Below are positions 27,535 through 37,830 of a DNA stretch of 64,000 nt, piece by piece. The notes under the pieces are model-generated. The model was not told the origin of the DNA and did no database searches. It was given only the letters and a program-made list of their open reading frames with translations. Source of the stretch: Hyphomicrobiales bacterium (GTDB lineage Bacteria > Pseudomonadota > Alphaproteobacteria > Rhizobiales > Xanthobacteraceae); the NCBI GenBank assembly GCA_017305715.1, contig JAFKKG010000015.1:186001-250000 (forward strand). Reading direction: 5' to 3'. Every line of letters starts with the position of its first letter. Positions within the stretch are counted from its first letter, which is position 1. The position numbers were made by a program, and so were the translations under genes.

Positions 27535-28191
27535 TCAGCTCTTCAGCATCGAATTGATGCGCTTGGAAAACTCCTCGAAGCTCTGTTCGCCCCTGAGCAT
27601 CTCGCCATTGATGAAGAAGGTCGGCGTCGAACTGACCTTCAAAACTTCAGCGGCGAATTTCTGGTCGGCGGCGATCTTGTCGAGCAGCTTCTGGTCCTTC
27701 AGGCAGTCTTCCACCGCGGCCTGGGTGAGGCCGGCCTGCTTGCCGATCCGGGTCAGCGTCTCCGTGGTGTTCTTCAGCACCCAGTCGTTCTGCTGCTTGA
27801 ACAGCAAGTCGATGACGGCGAAATATTTCGGCGCGTCGTCCTTGGCGATGCAGCGCGCCAGCATCGAGCCGGCCGCGGCCTTGATGTCGAGCGGGAATTC
27901 GCGGAACACGAACCGGACCTTGCCGCTGTCGATGAATTCCGACTTGATTTTCGGGAACACGTTTTCGGTGAAGGCTGCGCAATGCGGGCAGGTCATCGAG
28001 GCGTATTCGGTGATGGTCACCGTGGCGTTCGCGGGGCCGAGCGCCATGTCCGGCAGCGACTGCGGCTTGGCGACGTCGGAGGCACTTTGCGCCAGCGCGT
28101 CCGAAATCAGCCGCAGCGGCGAAAAGCCGGCGAGGGCGGCAAGCCCGGTCAGCGAGAGGGCGGCGGTGAAGGCGCGGCGCGTGATGATCAA
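27535..28191 (-). CDS. DsbA family thiol:disulfide oxidoreductase, exported
   Basis: The protein has 218 residues. A twin-Arg-like signal (ITRRAFTAALSLTGLAAL) ends near residue 35. The thioredoxin-fold active site is TCPHCAAF, a CPHC motif typical of DsbA. It probably oxidises or isomerises disulfides in the periplasm. It lies between the DUF721 gene and smc on the same strand, an order I recognise from alphaproteobacteria. The 256 bp between it and smc hold no gene I can support. Confidence 0.92.
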   Translation of the reverse strand: MIITRRAFTAALSLTGLAALAGFSPLRLISDALAQSASDVAKPQSLPDMALGPANATVTITEYASMTCPHCAAFTENVFPKIKSEFIDSGKVRFVFREFPLDIKAAAGSMLARCIAKDDAPKYFAVIDLLFKQQNDWVLKNTTETLTRIGKQAGLTQAAVEDCLKDQKLLDKIAADQKFAAEVLKVSSTPTFFINGEMLRGEQSFEEFSKRINSMLKS

Positions 28192-28308
28192 GGTCAGCTC
28201 CTGATTGGCGCGTTCACGCCCAAAGACAGTATGAAAACAAGCCCTTCGCTATCTTGAAACGATAATTGTGGCAATGGCAGGTTGCGACGGCGCGGGCGGG
28301 CCGCAGGC

Positions 28309-28788
28309 TCAATTTCGCTTGATCGAGGCGCCCAGCCGCGCCAGCGCGGCGCGCAATTCGTCATCTTCCACCGCGGACAGGGTTTTGGCGATCTCGGCCA
28401 CGGCCTTCGGATCCGGTGCGCGGGATGGCTTTGGCCGGTCCCGGCGCGACAGCGGCGCCTGCCGCAGCGCCAGCTTGCCGACCGCGCTCCAGCCGAAGAA
28501 GCGGTTGACCCGCTCCAGGATGACGTCGGAGGAATGCTGGATTTCCAGCGCCATCGGGCCCTCCACCCGCAGGATCAGCGTCGCCGGCTCCTGCGGCTGG
28601 CCCTCGACCGGCCGCGGCCATTGCAGCTTCAGGGGCTCGGAATGAACAGCGATCTCGCGGCCTGCGATCTCCGCCCAGCGCGTCACCAGCTCGCGCGCGG
28701 CAAACCCCTGCTTGGCATAGGCGTCGGAAAACACGTCGCCGAGCAGGACGGACAGCGGTTTTGCGGTGATCGGGCCGGGTTTTGCCAT
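28309..28788 (-). CDS. DciA family (DUF721) protein
   Basis: The protein has 159 residues. The DUF721 core is residues 10-100 (FAARELVTRWAEIAGREIA, LILRVEGPMALEIQH). The charged C-terminal tail is variable. The family includes DciA, which helps load the replicative helicase in bacteria lacking DnaC-type loaders. Identity with DciA itself is inferred from the domain. I chose ATG 28788; the frame extends upstream only through repeat E, whose translation (DGRDKPGHDD) is not part of the family. Confidence 0.82.
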   Translation of the reverse strand: MAKPGPITAKPLSVLLGDVFSDAYAKQGFAARELVTRWAEIAGREIAVHSEPLKLQWPRPVEGQPQEPATLILRVEGPMALEIQHSSDVILERVNRFFGWSAVGKLALRQAPLSRRDRPKPSRAPDPKAVAEIAKTLSAVEDDELRAALARLGASIKRN

Positions 28789-28826
28789 GGGCGGCTTATA
28801 TAGCACCGCTGTGGGTCGCGTCACAT

Positions 28827-28914
28827 CGTCATGACCGGGCTTGTCCCGGCCATCCACGTCTTGGAGCGCCTGGGAAGAAAGACGTGGATGTCCGCATCGA
28901 GCGCGGGCGTGACG
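28827..28914. repeat. Palindromic intergenic repeat, family E, copy 1
   Basis: CGTCATGACCGGGCTTGTCC, then CATCCACGTCTT paired with AAGACGTGGATG, and a degenerate right end GCGCGGGCGTGACG. The second, better-preserved copy is at 38787-38877. It separates the DUF721 gene from mutY. Confidence 0.82.
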
Positions 28915-28951
28915 TGGAGAGATTGGCGGTCAGCCATTAGAGTGTCCTGGA

Positions 28952-30052
28952 ATGAGTTCATCCGCAGATGCCAGGATCAGACGACGAGACGCGCCCGAGC
29001 CAACTCCGGCCCGCCCCGCGTTGCTGCTCGACTGGTACGACCGGCATCGCCGCGTGCTGCCGTGGCGGCCGCCGGCGGGGGAGCGCGCGGACCCGTACCG
29101 GGTCTGGCTGTCGGAAATCATGCTGCAGCAGACCGGCGTCAAAACGGTGGGGCCGTATTTCCTGAAGTTTGTGACGCGCTGGCCGGATGTCGCAGCGCTC
29201 GGCCGGGCCTCGCTCGACGATGTGCTGCGGATGTGGGCCGGGCTCGGCTATTATTCACGCGCGCGCAATCTGCACGCCTGTGCGGTCGCGGTGCTGCACG
29301 ACCATGGCGGCGTGTTTCCGGATACCGAGGAAGGCCTGCGCACGCTGCCGGGGATCGGGCCGTATACCGCCGCCGCCATCTCGGCGATCGCCTTCGACAT
29401 CAGAACCATGCCGGTCGACGGCAATATCGAGCGGGTGACGTCGCGGCTGTTCGCAGTCGAGGAAGCATTGCCGCAGGCGAAGCCGCTGATTCAGCAATTG
29501 GCGTCGACGTTGCTGGGTCCCTCTCGCGCCGGCGATAGTGCGCAAGCGCTGATGGACCTCGGCTCCTCGATCTGCACCCCGAAGAAACCGGCCTGCGCGC
29601 TATGTCCGCTGAACGATGATTGCCTCGCACACAGGCGCGGCGACCAGGAGACTTTTCCACGCAAGGCCCCGAAAAAATCAGGCACGCTGCGCCGGGGCGC
29701 GGCCTTCATCATCACGCGCGGCGACGAACTGCTGGTGCGTGCCCGCGCCGAAAAGGGCCTGCTCGGCGGCATGACCGAAGTGCCGGGTTCGGACTGGCTG
29801 GCCGGCCAGGACGACCAAGCGGCCTTGCAGCAGGCGCCTGCGCTCAGGGGCATTGCAAAATGGCATCGCAAGGCCGGCGTGGTCACGCATGTCTTCACGC
29901 ATTTCCCGCTGGAGCTCGTGATCTACACCGCCAAGGTGGCGCCGCGGACGCGCGCGCCTGCTGGAATGCGCTGGGTGCCGATCGAAACGCTCGCCGGGGA
30001 AGCGCTGCCCAATGTGATGCGCAAGGCGATCGCGCACGGGTTGGATATTTAG
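28952..30052 (+). CDS. mutY: A/G-specific adenine glycosylase
   Basis: The protein has 366 residues. The catalytic Glu is in LSEIMLQQTGVKTV, the HhH-GPD motif is TLPGIGPYTAAAI with the catalytic Asp in MPVDGNIERV, and the 4Fe-4S cluster is C-X6-C-X2-C-X5-C (CTPKKPACALCPLNDDC). The C-terminal half is the Nudix-like 8-oxoG recognition domain. It removes adenine mispaired with 8-oxoguanine. It is divergent from the DUF721 gene across repeat E. Confidence 0.96.
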   Translation: MSSSADARIRRRDAPEPTPARPALLLDWYDRHRRVLPWRPPAGERADPYRVWLSEIMLQQTGVKTVGPYFLKFVTRWPDVAALGRASLDDVLRMWAGLGYYSRARNLHACAVAVLHDHGGVFPDTEEGLRTLPGIGPYTAAAISAIAFDIRTMPVDGNIERVTSRLFAVEEALPQAKPLIQQLASTLLGPSRAGDSAQALMDLGSSICTPKKPACALCPLNDDCLAHRRGDQETFPRKAPKKSGTLRRGAAFIITRGDELLVRARAEKGLLGGMTEVPGSDWLAGQDDQAALQQAPALRGIAKWHRKAGVVTHVFTHFPLELVIYTAKVAPRTRAPAGMRWVPIETLAGEALPNVMRKAIAHGLDI

Positions 30053-30124
30053 GAAAGGATATTGGTCTGCTGACACCATGCTGGCAGCAGGCCTCCGCTA
30101 GAACTCGGCGATCAGGAGGTTTTC

Positions 30125-30550
30125 ATGATCGCCACCGCGCTCGACCGTCTCGCGCCGCCGCCATCCTCAAAACTGCTCGGCTGGCATCTGATCGATGCGC
30201 GCCCCGAACAAGGCTGGGTCCGGATCGGCTTCGACGGTCGCAAGGATTTCTGCAACCCGGCCGGCTTCGTCCAGGGCGGCATTCTCTCGGCGATGCTCGA
30301 CGATACCATGGGGCCGGCGGTGTTCGTGATGACCGATGGAAAGCTCTACACCGCGACCATCAGCCTGACCGTGAATTTTTTGGCGCCCGCCAAGCCGGGC
30401 AAGATGGTTGGTGAGGCGACCGTCACGCAGCTCGGCAGGACCGTCGCCTTTGTCGAGGGCAGGCTGACGTCCGAAGACGGCACGGTGCTGGCAACGGCCA
30501 GCACAAGCGCGCGGCTGGTCGAGACCGCGAAGCTGTCAGGCAATCGCTAG
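30125..30550 (+). CDS. PaaI family hotdog thioesterase
   Basis: The protein has 141 residues. The hotdog core is FCNPAGFVQGGILSAMLDDTMGPAV with the usual catalytic Asp position, followed by TISLTVNFLAPAKPG. It hydrolyses an acyl-CoA, probably aromatic or short-chain; the substrate is unknown. GGAGG lies six bases ahead of the ATG. Its 3' end overlaps the end of the convergent FAD monooxygenase gene by 4 bp. Confidence 0.9.
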   Translation: MIATALDRLAPPPSSKLLGWHLIDARPEQGWVRIGFDGRKDFCNPAGFVQGGILSAMLDDTMGPAVFVMTDGKLYTATISLTVNFLAPAKPGKMVGEATVTQLGRTVAFVEGRLTSEDGTVLATASTSARLVETAKLSGNR

Positions 30551-31812
30551 CGCCCGAGCTGCACGATCGGTGGCTTGGCGTTAAGGCCTTCGACCTGGAA
30601 GCCGGCGACGCGCTTGTAATTGGCGGCGATGTCTTCCAGCTCTTGCCGCGACAGGACATCGGTGACGACACCAAAACCGTCGGGCGCGCGCTCCTCGACC
30701 ATTTGCATCACCTGCTCGGGCCCGTTGCGCCGGTTGAGCATCACCAGATCAGTGGTGGCGGGCCGGCGCTCGGCCTCATAGGCCACGAGTGCGGCGTGGG
30801 TCGGGCCGTGCGCGAGAATTTCGCGGGTGATGACGCGGGCATCCAGGATCGCCTGCGAGGCGCCGTTGGAGCCGATCGGGTACATCGGATGCGCGGCGTC
30901 GCCCATCAAGGTGACCCGACCAAACGTCCATTGCGGGATCGGATCGCGGTCGACCAGCGGATATTCGTAGGCATGCGGGCAATCGCGGATCAGGCCGGGC
31001 ACGTCGAGCCAGTCGAATGTCCAGTCCTTGAACCAGGGCAGGAATTCATCGAGGTTGGCGGTCCGGTTATAATCCTCGCGCCGCCACTGATAGGTCGGCG
31101 GCATGTGCCGCTCGGCGACCCAGTTGATTTTGAACTTGCCTGACGCGTCAGGCGCCTTCGAAATCGGATAGCAGACGAATTTGAGGATCTCATGGCCGGC
31201 CATGATCATGGTGCGGCCGGACAGGAAGGCGTCCGAATTGGTGATGCCGCGCCACAGGATGCGGCCATTCCAGATCGGCGGTCCTTCCTTTGGATAAAGC
31301 TTTTCGCGGACCGCCGAATGGATGCCGTCGGCCGCGATCAGCAACACGCCGTCATGGTGGCCGACGGATTTTCCGGTCGCCTTGTCGATGAATTCGGCGC
31401 GTACGCCGCCATCCGTCTCGGTCCAGCCGGTGAGGTGGTGGCTGGTCAGGATGTTGTCTTTGCCGAGCCGCTCGGTCGCGGCATCGAGCAGGATCTGCTG
31501 CAGCGTGCCGCGGTGGATCGAGAATTGCGGCCATTTGTACCCGGCCTCGACGCCGCGCGGCTCGCTCCAGATCGGCTTGCCGTGTTTCGAAAAATACGCC
31601 AGTTCCTGGGTGCGCACGGCGGCGGCATCGAGCCGGTCGTTCAGGCCGAGTTCGATCAGTTCGCGTACCGCATGCGGCAGCACATTGATGCCGACGCCGA
31701 GCGGCCGCAGTTCCGGCACGCTCTCGAAGACCCGTGCGGGAACGCCGATCTGGTGCAGGCTGAGCGCCAGCGTCAGTCCGCCGATGCCGCCGCCGGCGAT
31801 GAGTACGGTCAT
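30547..31812 (-). CDS. FAD-dependent aromatic-ring monooxygenase (salicylate hydroxylase-like)
   Basis: The protein has 421 residues. The Rossmann motif is VLIAGGGIGGLTLALSL, the DG motif is LLIAADGIHSAVREKL, and the second FAD-binding motif is MGDAAHPMYPIGSNGASQA. This places it in the class A flavoprotein monooxygenases near salicylate or 3-hydroxybenzoate hydroxylases. The substrate is not deducible. The frame is open far upstream, but ATG 31812 is the family start. It is divergent from the GST at 31948, which fits an aromatic or electrophile-handling neighbourhood. Confidence 0.92.
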   Translation of the reverse strand: MTVLIAGGGIGGLTLALSLHQIGVPARVFESVPELRPLGVGINVLPHAVRELIELGLNDRLDAAAVRTQELAYFSKHGKPIWSEPRGVEAGYKWPQFSIHRGTLQQILLDAATERLGKDNILTSHHLTGWTETDGGVRAEFIDKATGKSVGHHDGVLLIAADGIHSAVREKLYPKEGPPIWNGRILWRGITNSDAFLSGRTMIMAGHEILKFVCYPISKAPDASGKFKINWVAERHMPPTYQWRREDYNRTANLDEFLPWFKDWTFDWLDVPGLIRDCPHAYEYPLVDRDPIPQWTFGRVTLMGDAAHPMYPIGSNGASQAILDARVITREILAHGPTHAALVAYEAERRPATTDLVMLNRRNGPEQVMQMVEERAPDGFGVVTDVLSRQELEDIAANYKRVAGFQVEGLNAKPPIVQLGR

Positions 31813-31947
31813 GTCCAGGCCCCTGTTTCTCCCGGGCGTCATGACATGGGCGGTAGGCGGTGGGCAACTGCGAAAAGGGAACGCCGGCCAAGGATGGACG
31901 GCGCGAGACCTTCCCGTTAACGTCAGGCTTTCTCCGAGAGGTTCAAC

Positions 31948-32568
31948 ATGCTCAAGCTCTACTTTGCTCCCGGCACCTGCGCGCTCGCTTCCCACATCGC
32001 CCTGGCCGAGTCCGGCGCCGACTACACCGTCGAGCGGATCGACTTCAAGACCAACCAGCAGCAAAGCCCGGAATACCTGGCCATCAACCCGAAGGGCCGC
32101 GTGCCGGCGCTGGTTACCGATCGCGGCGTCCTGACCGAGAACCCGGCGATGCTGGCTTACATCGCGCAGAGCTTCCCCCAAGCGAAGTTGGCGCCGCTCG
32201 ATGACCCCTATGCGTTCGCCCAGGTGCAGTCGATCAACAGCTATTTGTCTTCGACGGTACATGTGGCGCATTCCCACAAGGGGCGCGGCTACCGTTGGGC
32301 GACGGAAGAATCCTCCTTTGCCGACATGAAGAAGACGCTTCCGAAAAGCATGGGCGCGGTCTTTGCGTTGCTTGAGCAGAACATGTTCAAGGGCCCATGG
32401 ATGATGGGCGAGACCTACACGATCTGCGATCCCTATCTGTTCACGCTCACGGGATGGCTGGAAGGTGACGGCGTCGACATCGCGACGCTGCCGAAGGTCG
32501 CCGACCATTTCAAGCGCATGAAGGACCGCCCGGCGGTGCAGAAGGCGCTGGCGGAAGAGAAGGTTTGA
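31948..32568 (+). CDS. Glutathione S-transferase family protein
   Basis: The protein has 206 residues. The N-terminal thioredoxin-like domain is MLKLYFAPGTCALASHIALA, with the Ser/Cys-containing segment typical of beta-class GSTs. NPKGRVPALV and TENPAMLAYIA form the glutathione site. The C-terminal helical domain includes WMMGETYTICDPYLF. It conjugates glutathione to electrophiles. It lies 135 bp from the divergent FAD monooxygenase, and the spacer probably carries both promoters. Confidence 0.9.
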   Translation: MLKLYFAPGTCALASHIALAESGADYTVERIDFKTNQQQSPEYLAINPKGRVPALVTDRGVLTENPAMLAYIAQSFPQAKLAPLDDPYAFAQVQSINSYLSSTVHVAHSHKGRGYRWATEESSFADMKKTLPKSMGAVFALLEQNMFKGPWMMGETYTICDPYLFTLTGWLEGDGVDIATLPKVADHFKRMKDRPAVQKALAEEKV

Positions 32569-32579
32569 GCACAAATTGC

Positions 32580-32705
32580 GTCGTCCCGGCCTTGAGCCGG
32601 GACCTATACGCCGCGGCTTGTGTTGCTGAAAAAGGAAGATAACGACCGGCGTGCAAAAATAATTTCCACTGGTGGTTATGGGTCCCGGCGCAAGGCCGGG
32701 ACGAC
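32580..32705. repeat. Palindromic intergenic repeat, family C, copy 2
   Basis: GTCGTCCCGGCCTTGAGCCGG, TATACGCCGCGGC, GGTGGTTATGGGTCCCGG and GGCCGGGACGAC match copy 1 at 22567-22684. It lies between the GST and the convergent LysR gene. Confidence 0.87.
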
Positions 32706-32718
32706 ACCAGTGAGATCC

Positions 32719-33642
32719 CTAAGCCACCTTCTTCCGATCCCGCTCCATCTCACGTCCGATACCCAGCATGATGCTGCGCAGCCAGATCGAGCCGGGGTCC
32801 ATCTGTGCGCGGGTCGGGTAGAACATGAATTGCTCGTCGATCCCGGGGTCGAACGGCGGGGTGATGGTCACGAGCGACAGTTGCCGGGACAGCGCGCCGA
32901 TCAGGCGGCGTGGCACGAAGGCGACGAGATCGGTCCGCGCCGTGACGTGCAGCGCCTCGATATAGCCGGGCACGACAAGCGCGATCTTGCGTTCGATGCC
33001 CTTGGGCCGCAGCCACATGTCGATCAAGTCCTCGCTCTGGCCGCGGATCACCACGGCGACATGCCGCGCGTCGAGAAAGCCGTCGCGCTTCCTCAGTCTG
33101 GCGGCGGCGGGATGGCCGCGCCGCACCGCCAGCGCGTCGTCGTCGGTATAGAGGAGCTGGCGGTGGAAACCGCGGAAGGCATCGCCGATCGAGATCACGA
33201 GATCGAGGGTGCGGGCGAATTCGGCGGTCAGGATCGCAGAACTCCGCCACGGCACCACGTCGATGCGGACGTTCGGTGCAGCCTTGGTGATCTTTGCCAT
33301 CAGCGGCGGCATCAGCAGTTCGACGGCGAGGTCCGGCATCATCAGGCGAAACTGCCGTTCGCTGCGCGCGGCGTCGAAATCGTCCGGGATGAACAGTCCG
33401 CGTACCTGGTCGAGCGTCTGCGCCAGCGGGCCGCGTAGCGCGAGCGCCCGCGGCGTCAGCTCCATGCGGGCGCCGTTGCGCACCAGCAGCGGATCGCCGA
33501 TCAGCTCGCGCAGCCGCTGCAGCGCGTGGCTGGCGGCCGGCTGCGACAGTCCGATCCGCATCGCCGCCCGGCTGACATTGCCTTCCAGCAGCAGCGCGTC
33601 GAGCGCGACCAGCAGATTGAGGTCAAGCGATTTCAAATTCAT
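32719..33642 (-). CDS. LysR family transcriptional regulator
   Basis: The protein has 307 residues. The N-terminal winged HTH is LNLLVALDALLLEGNVSRAA then SQPAASHALQRLRELIGDPLLVRNG; the rest is the substrate-binding domain. It is closest in type to the NodD/SyrM/LinR group. The frame extends upstream to 33834, but that would cross the divergent gene. It faces the SnoaL-like gene at 33734 with a palindromic operator candidate between them, so autoregulation and control of that gene are likely. Confidence 0.92.
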   Translation of the reverse strand: MNLKSLDLNLLVALDALLLEGNVSRAAMRIGLSQPAASHALQRLRELIGDPLLVRNGARMELTPRALALRGPLAQTLDQVRGLFIPDDFDAARSERQFRLMMPDLAVELLMPPLMAKITKAAPNVRIDVVPWRSSAILTAEFARTLDLVISIGDAFRGFHRQLLYTDDDALAVRRGHPAAARLRKRDGFLDARHVAVVIRGQSEDLIDMWLRPKGIERKIALVVPGYIEALHVTARTDLVAFVPRRLIGALSRQLSLVTITPPFDPGIDEQFMFYPTRAQMDPGSIWLRSIMLGIGREMERDRKKVA

Positions 33643-33646
33643 TGAA

Positions 33647-33665
33647 TGAATATATATCATATTCA
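33647..33665. promoter_or_regulatory. LysR-type operator candidate (19-bp palindrome)
   Basis: TGAATATATATCATATTCA has 7-bp arms TGAATAT and ATATTCA around five bases. It contains the T-N11-A spacing usual for LysR boxes and sits just upstream of the LysR start and between the divergent genes. Very AT-rich for this genome. Function inferred from position. Confidence 0.65.
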
Positions 33666-33733
33666 CTATCGATTGGAAGAATGCCGCGCGGCGCGCGATG
33701 ATCTGAAACATCAGATCACAGGAGAAGCCGCCG

Positions 33734-34159
33734 ATGAGCGCCGCCGCCAACAAGAAACTGATGGAGACCATCTTCGCCGGCGCCGCGGCCGGCGACCGTA
33801 GTTCGTTCGTCGATGCCCTGGCCGACGACGTCACGATGACCGTGACCGGCCAGTATTCCTGGTCGCAGACCTTTCACGGCAAGGAATCCGTGCTTCGCGA
33901 CCTCCACGGCTATGTTTCTTCGCTGCTCAAGCACCGCCGCACCGTACCGCTCCGGATCATCGCCGATGACGAATGGGTCGCGGTGGAGGCGCGCGGCGAC
34001 ATGGTGACCCACGCCGGCGAGCGCTACGACAATCATTATTGTCTGATCTACCGGATCGAGGACGGCAAAATCCGCGAGATTCGCGAGTACAATGACTCGG
34101 CCCTATGCGAGCGGGTTCTGGGGCCGTTTCCGCAATCGCGGAAGCTTGCAGCGGGCTGA
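33734..34159 (+). CDS. SnoaL-like / NTF2-fold protein (ketosteroid isomerase-like)
   Basis: The protein has 141 residues. It shows the NTF2-like pattern MSAAANKKLMETIFAGAAAG, then ADDVTMTVTGQYSW and the C-terminal NHYCLIYRIEDGKIREIREYND. Such proteins are small isomerases, hydrolases or binding domains, and the reaction is unknown. AGGAGAAG lies eight bases before the ATG. It is divergent from the LysR gene and is its likely target, with the RidA gene possibly downstream in the same unit. Confidence 0.82.
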   Translation: MSAAANKKLMETIFAGAAAGDRSSFVDALADDVTMTVTGQYSWSQTFHGKESVLRDLHGYVSSLLKHRRTVPLRIIADDEWVAVEARGDMVTHAGERYDNHYCLIYRIEDGKIREIREYNDSALCERVLGPFPQSRKLAAG

Positions 34160-34245
34160 AGCAGGCACGATATCGTGGGATGCCGGACGGAGGTGGCCGA
34201 CGCGATCGGCCGCCCGTTCCGGCTGACAATGAAAGGGAGGCTGTC

Positions 34246-34647
34246 ATGACCAAGGAAATCTTCAGCCCGGCCACGCTGCCGCCGCCGACCGGCTATTCGC
34301 ACGTCGCCAAGGTGAACAGGGGCACGCTGATCTATATCGCCGGTCAGGTATCGGCCGACGCATCCGGCAAGCTGGTCGGCGAGGGGAATTTCGAGGCGCA
34401 GGTCGAGCAGGTATTCAGGAATCTCAAGCTTGCGCTGGAAGCGGCCGGCGCCACCATGACCGATATTGTCAAGCTCAACACCTATCTCGTGGCCGAGGTC
34501 AGCCAGGACGATCTTCCAAAGATGCGGACGATCCGCGACCGCTACCTGAACACGGAAAAGCCGCCGGCAAGCACACTCGTCGTCGTCAGCCGCCTGGCGC
34601 GGCAGGGCTGGCTGATCGAGATCGAAGTCGTCGCGGCGATCGATTAG
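34246..34647 (+). CDS. RidA family protein (enamine/imine deaminase)
   Basis: The protein has 133 residues. YIAGQVSADASGKLVG, AGATMTDIVKLNTYLV and RLARQGWLIEIEVVAAI match the RidA/YjgF family. RidA hydrolyses reactive enamine or imine intermediates, or the gene may belong to a pathway-specific subfamily. I chose ATG 34246 with AAGGGAGG ahead of it; the frame is open further upstream without a ribosome binding site. It follows the SnoaL-like gene by 86 bp. Confidence 0.88.
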   Translation: MTKEIFSPATLPPPTGYSHVAKVNRGTLIYIAGQVSADASGKLVGEGNFEAQVEQVFRNLKLALEAAGATMTDIVKLNTYLVAEVSQDDLPKMRTIRDRYLNTEKPPASTLVVVSRLARQGWLIEIEVVAAID

Positions 34648-34692
34648 GGCAGGATGACATTTGGTTGAATCGTTGGCTCCGGGGCTCAGTTT

Positions 34693-34814
34693 CACCTCTC
34701 CCCAGCGGGGAGAGGTCGATTTGCTAGCAAATCGGGTGAGGGGCGCTGCTTCGAACGAGAGACCGTAATCCCTCACCCGGCGCTGCGCGCCGACCTCTCC
34801 CGATGGGAGAGGTG
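34693..34814. repeat. Palindromic intergenic repeat, family D, copy 2
   Basis: CACCTCTCCCCAGCGGGGAG, then GGGTGAGGGGCG mirrored by CCCTCACCCGGCGC, and a closing GATGGGAGAGGTG. It relates to 23669-23808. Intergenic between RidA and the GST. Confidence 0.8.
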
Positions 34815-34911
34815 GAATTCCCGATGCTGTTCCAACTCAACCTAAAGTCATCAGGCGCTGGAAACGAATCGGCGCCCGTAAGGGCGCCGTCCTGTTCCAC
34901 CGTCGGGACGC

Positions 34912-35604
34912 TTACGCCGCCTTGGTCTTGAGATGGCGGAACATGTTGCTGCGCGCCTCGTCGTCCATCTCGGCCTTGAAGGTGAACCTGTCTTTCAGCG
35001 CGATGGCCTTGGCCGCCGCCGGCCGCGCCGAAATCTCGTCGACCAGGCGCTTGACGTTGGGATATTTCGCGGCGGCGTCCTCGCTCATCACGAAGGCCGC
35101 CATCCGGGCCCAGCCCCACAATGCCATGTCGACGATGGTGTAGGTGTCGCCGACCATGTACTTCTTGCCGGCGAGGTGATCATTCAGCACCGCGTAGTGC
35201 CGCTGCGCCTCGAACTGGTAGCGGTTGTGGGAATAGTCGTGATTCTGGTCCTTTGGCGCAAAATGCTTGAAGTGCACCGCCTGGCCCGAATAGGGCCCGA
35301 TGCCGGTTGCGACGAACATCAGCCACGAGAGCATCTGGGCGCGGTTCTGCGGCGTGTTTGACGGCATGAACTTGCCGGTCTTTTCGCCGAGATAGAGCAG
35401 GATGGCGTTGGAGTCGAACACCAGCACGCCGTCGTCGTCGATCGCCGGCACCTTGGCGTTGGGATTGATCTTCAAAAATTCCGGCTTGAACTGGTCGCCC
35501 TTGCGGGTGTCGACCGCGATCGGCACGAACGGTTGGCCCAGTTCCTCGAGGAACAGCGCGACCTTGGTCGGATTGGGCGATCCGTTGAAATAGAATTTGA
35601 GCAT
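34912..35604 (-). CDS. Glutathione S-transferase family protein (YfcG/Ure2-like)
   Basis: The protein has 230 residues. The N-terminus MLKFYFNGSPNPTKVALFLE, NPNAKVPAIDDDG and VFDSNAILLYLGEKTG place it in the Nu/YfcG-like group, which often act as disulfide-bond reductases. The C-terminal domain includes YMVGDTYTIVDMALWGWA. GGAG lies ten bases upstream of the ATG. A stable hairpin (GGCGCCC-GTAA-GGGCGCC, 34873-34890) lies just after its stop and may end transcription, but no clear T run follows. Confidence 0.9.
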   Translation of the reverse strand: MLKFYFNGSPNPTKVALFLEELGQPFVPIAVDTRKGDQFKPEFLKINPNAKVPAIDDDGVLVFDSNAILLYLGEKTGKFMPSNTPQNRAQMLSWLMFVATGIGPYSGQAVHFKHFAPKDQNHDYSHNRYQFEAQRHYAVLNDHLAGKKYMVGDTYTIVDMALWGWARMAAFVMSEDAAAKYPNVKRLVDEISARPAAAKAIALKDRFTFKAEMDDEARSNMFRHLKTKAA

Positions 35605-35820
35605 TTTTGGAGAACTCCCTTTGCTTCTTGCCTGTCAGGAAAACACGCTGAACGCGCGACGGCGCGCGCTTGCGGGATCGGGCGCGGGTGACCCTACCGC
35701 AAGGCGGCATGTCCATGCACAAATTTCTGCAAGCGGCGCAATCGGGCAGCAGCGCCATCGAGAACGGGCTCAACTGGACGGGTTCGTGATGGGGGGCCGT
35801 AGACGCCGCCCATCGGCCGT

Positions 35821-36147
35821 TCAGCCGAGGTAGTAGAAGCCCACCAGGCCCACGGCGATCAATCCGGCGCCAGCCAGGTCGACCAGGGTCGCGAAGCGGG
35901 TGGCCGAATGCAGCGTTGACGCCTGCAGATTCCGTTCGGACTGGCGCGTATAGCCGTGGACGATGATCTGCTGATTGAAATCGCTGTTCGCCTCCAGCCG
36001 TTCGGTCAGGCCGACGCAAATCAGGAGAACGCCCAGGATGACAATCCCGGGAAAGCCCAGCAGGCTGAACAACAGCATCGGGGGTACGCCGATCAGGAAG
36101 ATCGGCAGCAGCGGCAACACCAGTAACGAATCGGATTGGGAGCGCAT
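35821..36147 (-). CDS. Small two-helix membrane protein of unknown function
   Basis: The protein has about 108 residues from ATG 36147 (TTG 36168 is possible). It has two strongly hydrophobic segments, LLVLPLLPIFLIGVPPMLLF plus LGFPGIVILGVLLICVGL near the start and a C-terminal LAGAGLIAVGLVGFYYL, separated by a polar region. I do not recognise a family. The 216 bp between its end and the upstream GST start hold nothing I can support. Confidence 0.6.
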   Translation of the reverse strand: MRSQSDSLLVLPLLPIFLIGVPPMLLFSLLGFPGIVILGVLLICVGLTERLEANSDFNQQIIVHGYTRQSERNLQASTLHSATRFATLVDLAGAGLIAVGLVGFYYLG

Positions 36148-36320
36148 CGGACAGCTCGTTGGCCGCAAATGACGGCCCCGTTATCGGATTAAGGAAGCGC
36201 CTGATATAGTAGTGAAACAAGGCGAAATGGAGCTCGGCAGCCTGCAGAAATCGCAGGGCTGCCATCTTGCCGGCGCCGCGACAATGTCGCACGTCCGCGA
36301 ATAACCGCGAAACGGCGGCG

Positions 36321-37830
<1,510 letters not shown>

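Noticed and set aside
28789-28857. N-terminal extension of the DUF721 gene (MDGRDKPGHDD)
   Set aside because: This is the translation of repeat E, not part of the protein family.
34866-34890. GC-rich hairpin after the second GST gene as a terminator
   Set aside because: The stem is strong, but no T run follows on the gene's strand, so I mention it only in the GST entry.
35709-35792. Short plus-strand frame of about 27 residues beginning MSMHKFLQAA with AAGGCGG upstream
   Set aside because: The ribosome binding site is weak, there is no membrane helix or family, and the length is too short to judge without comparative data.
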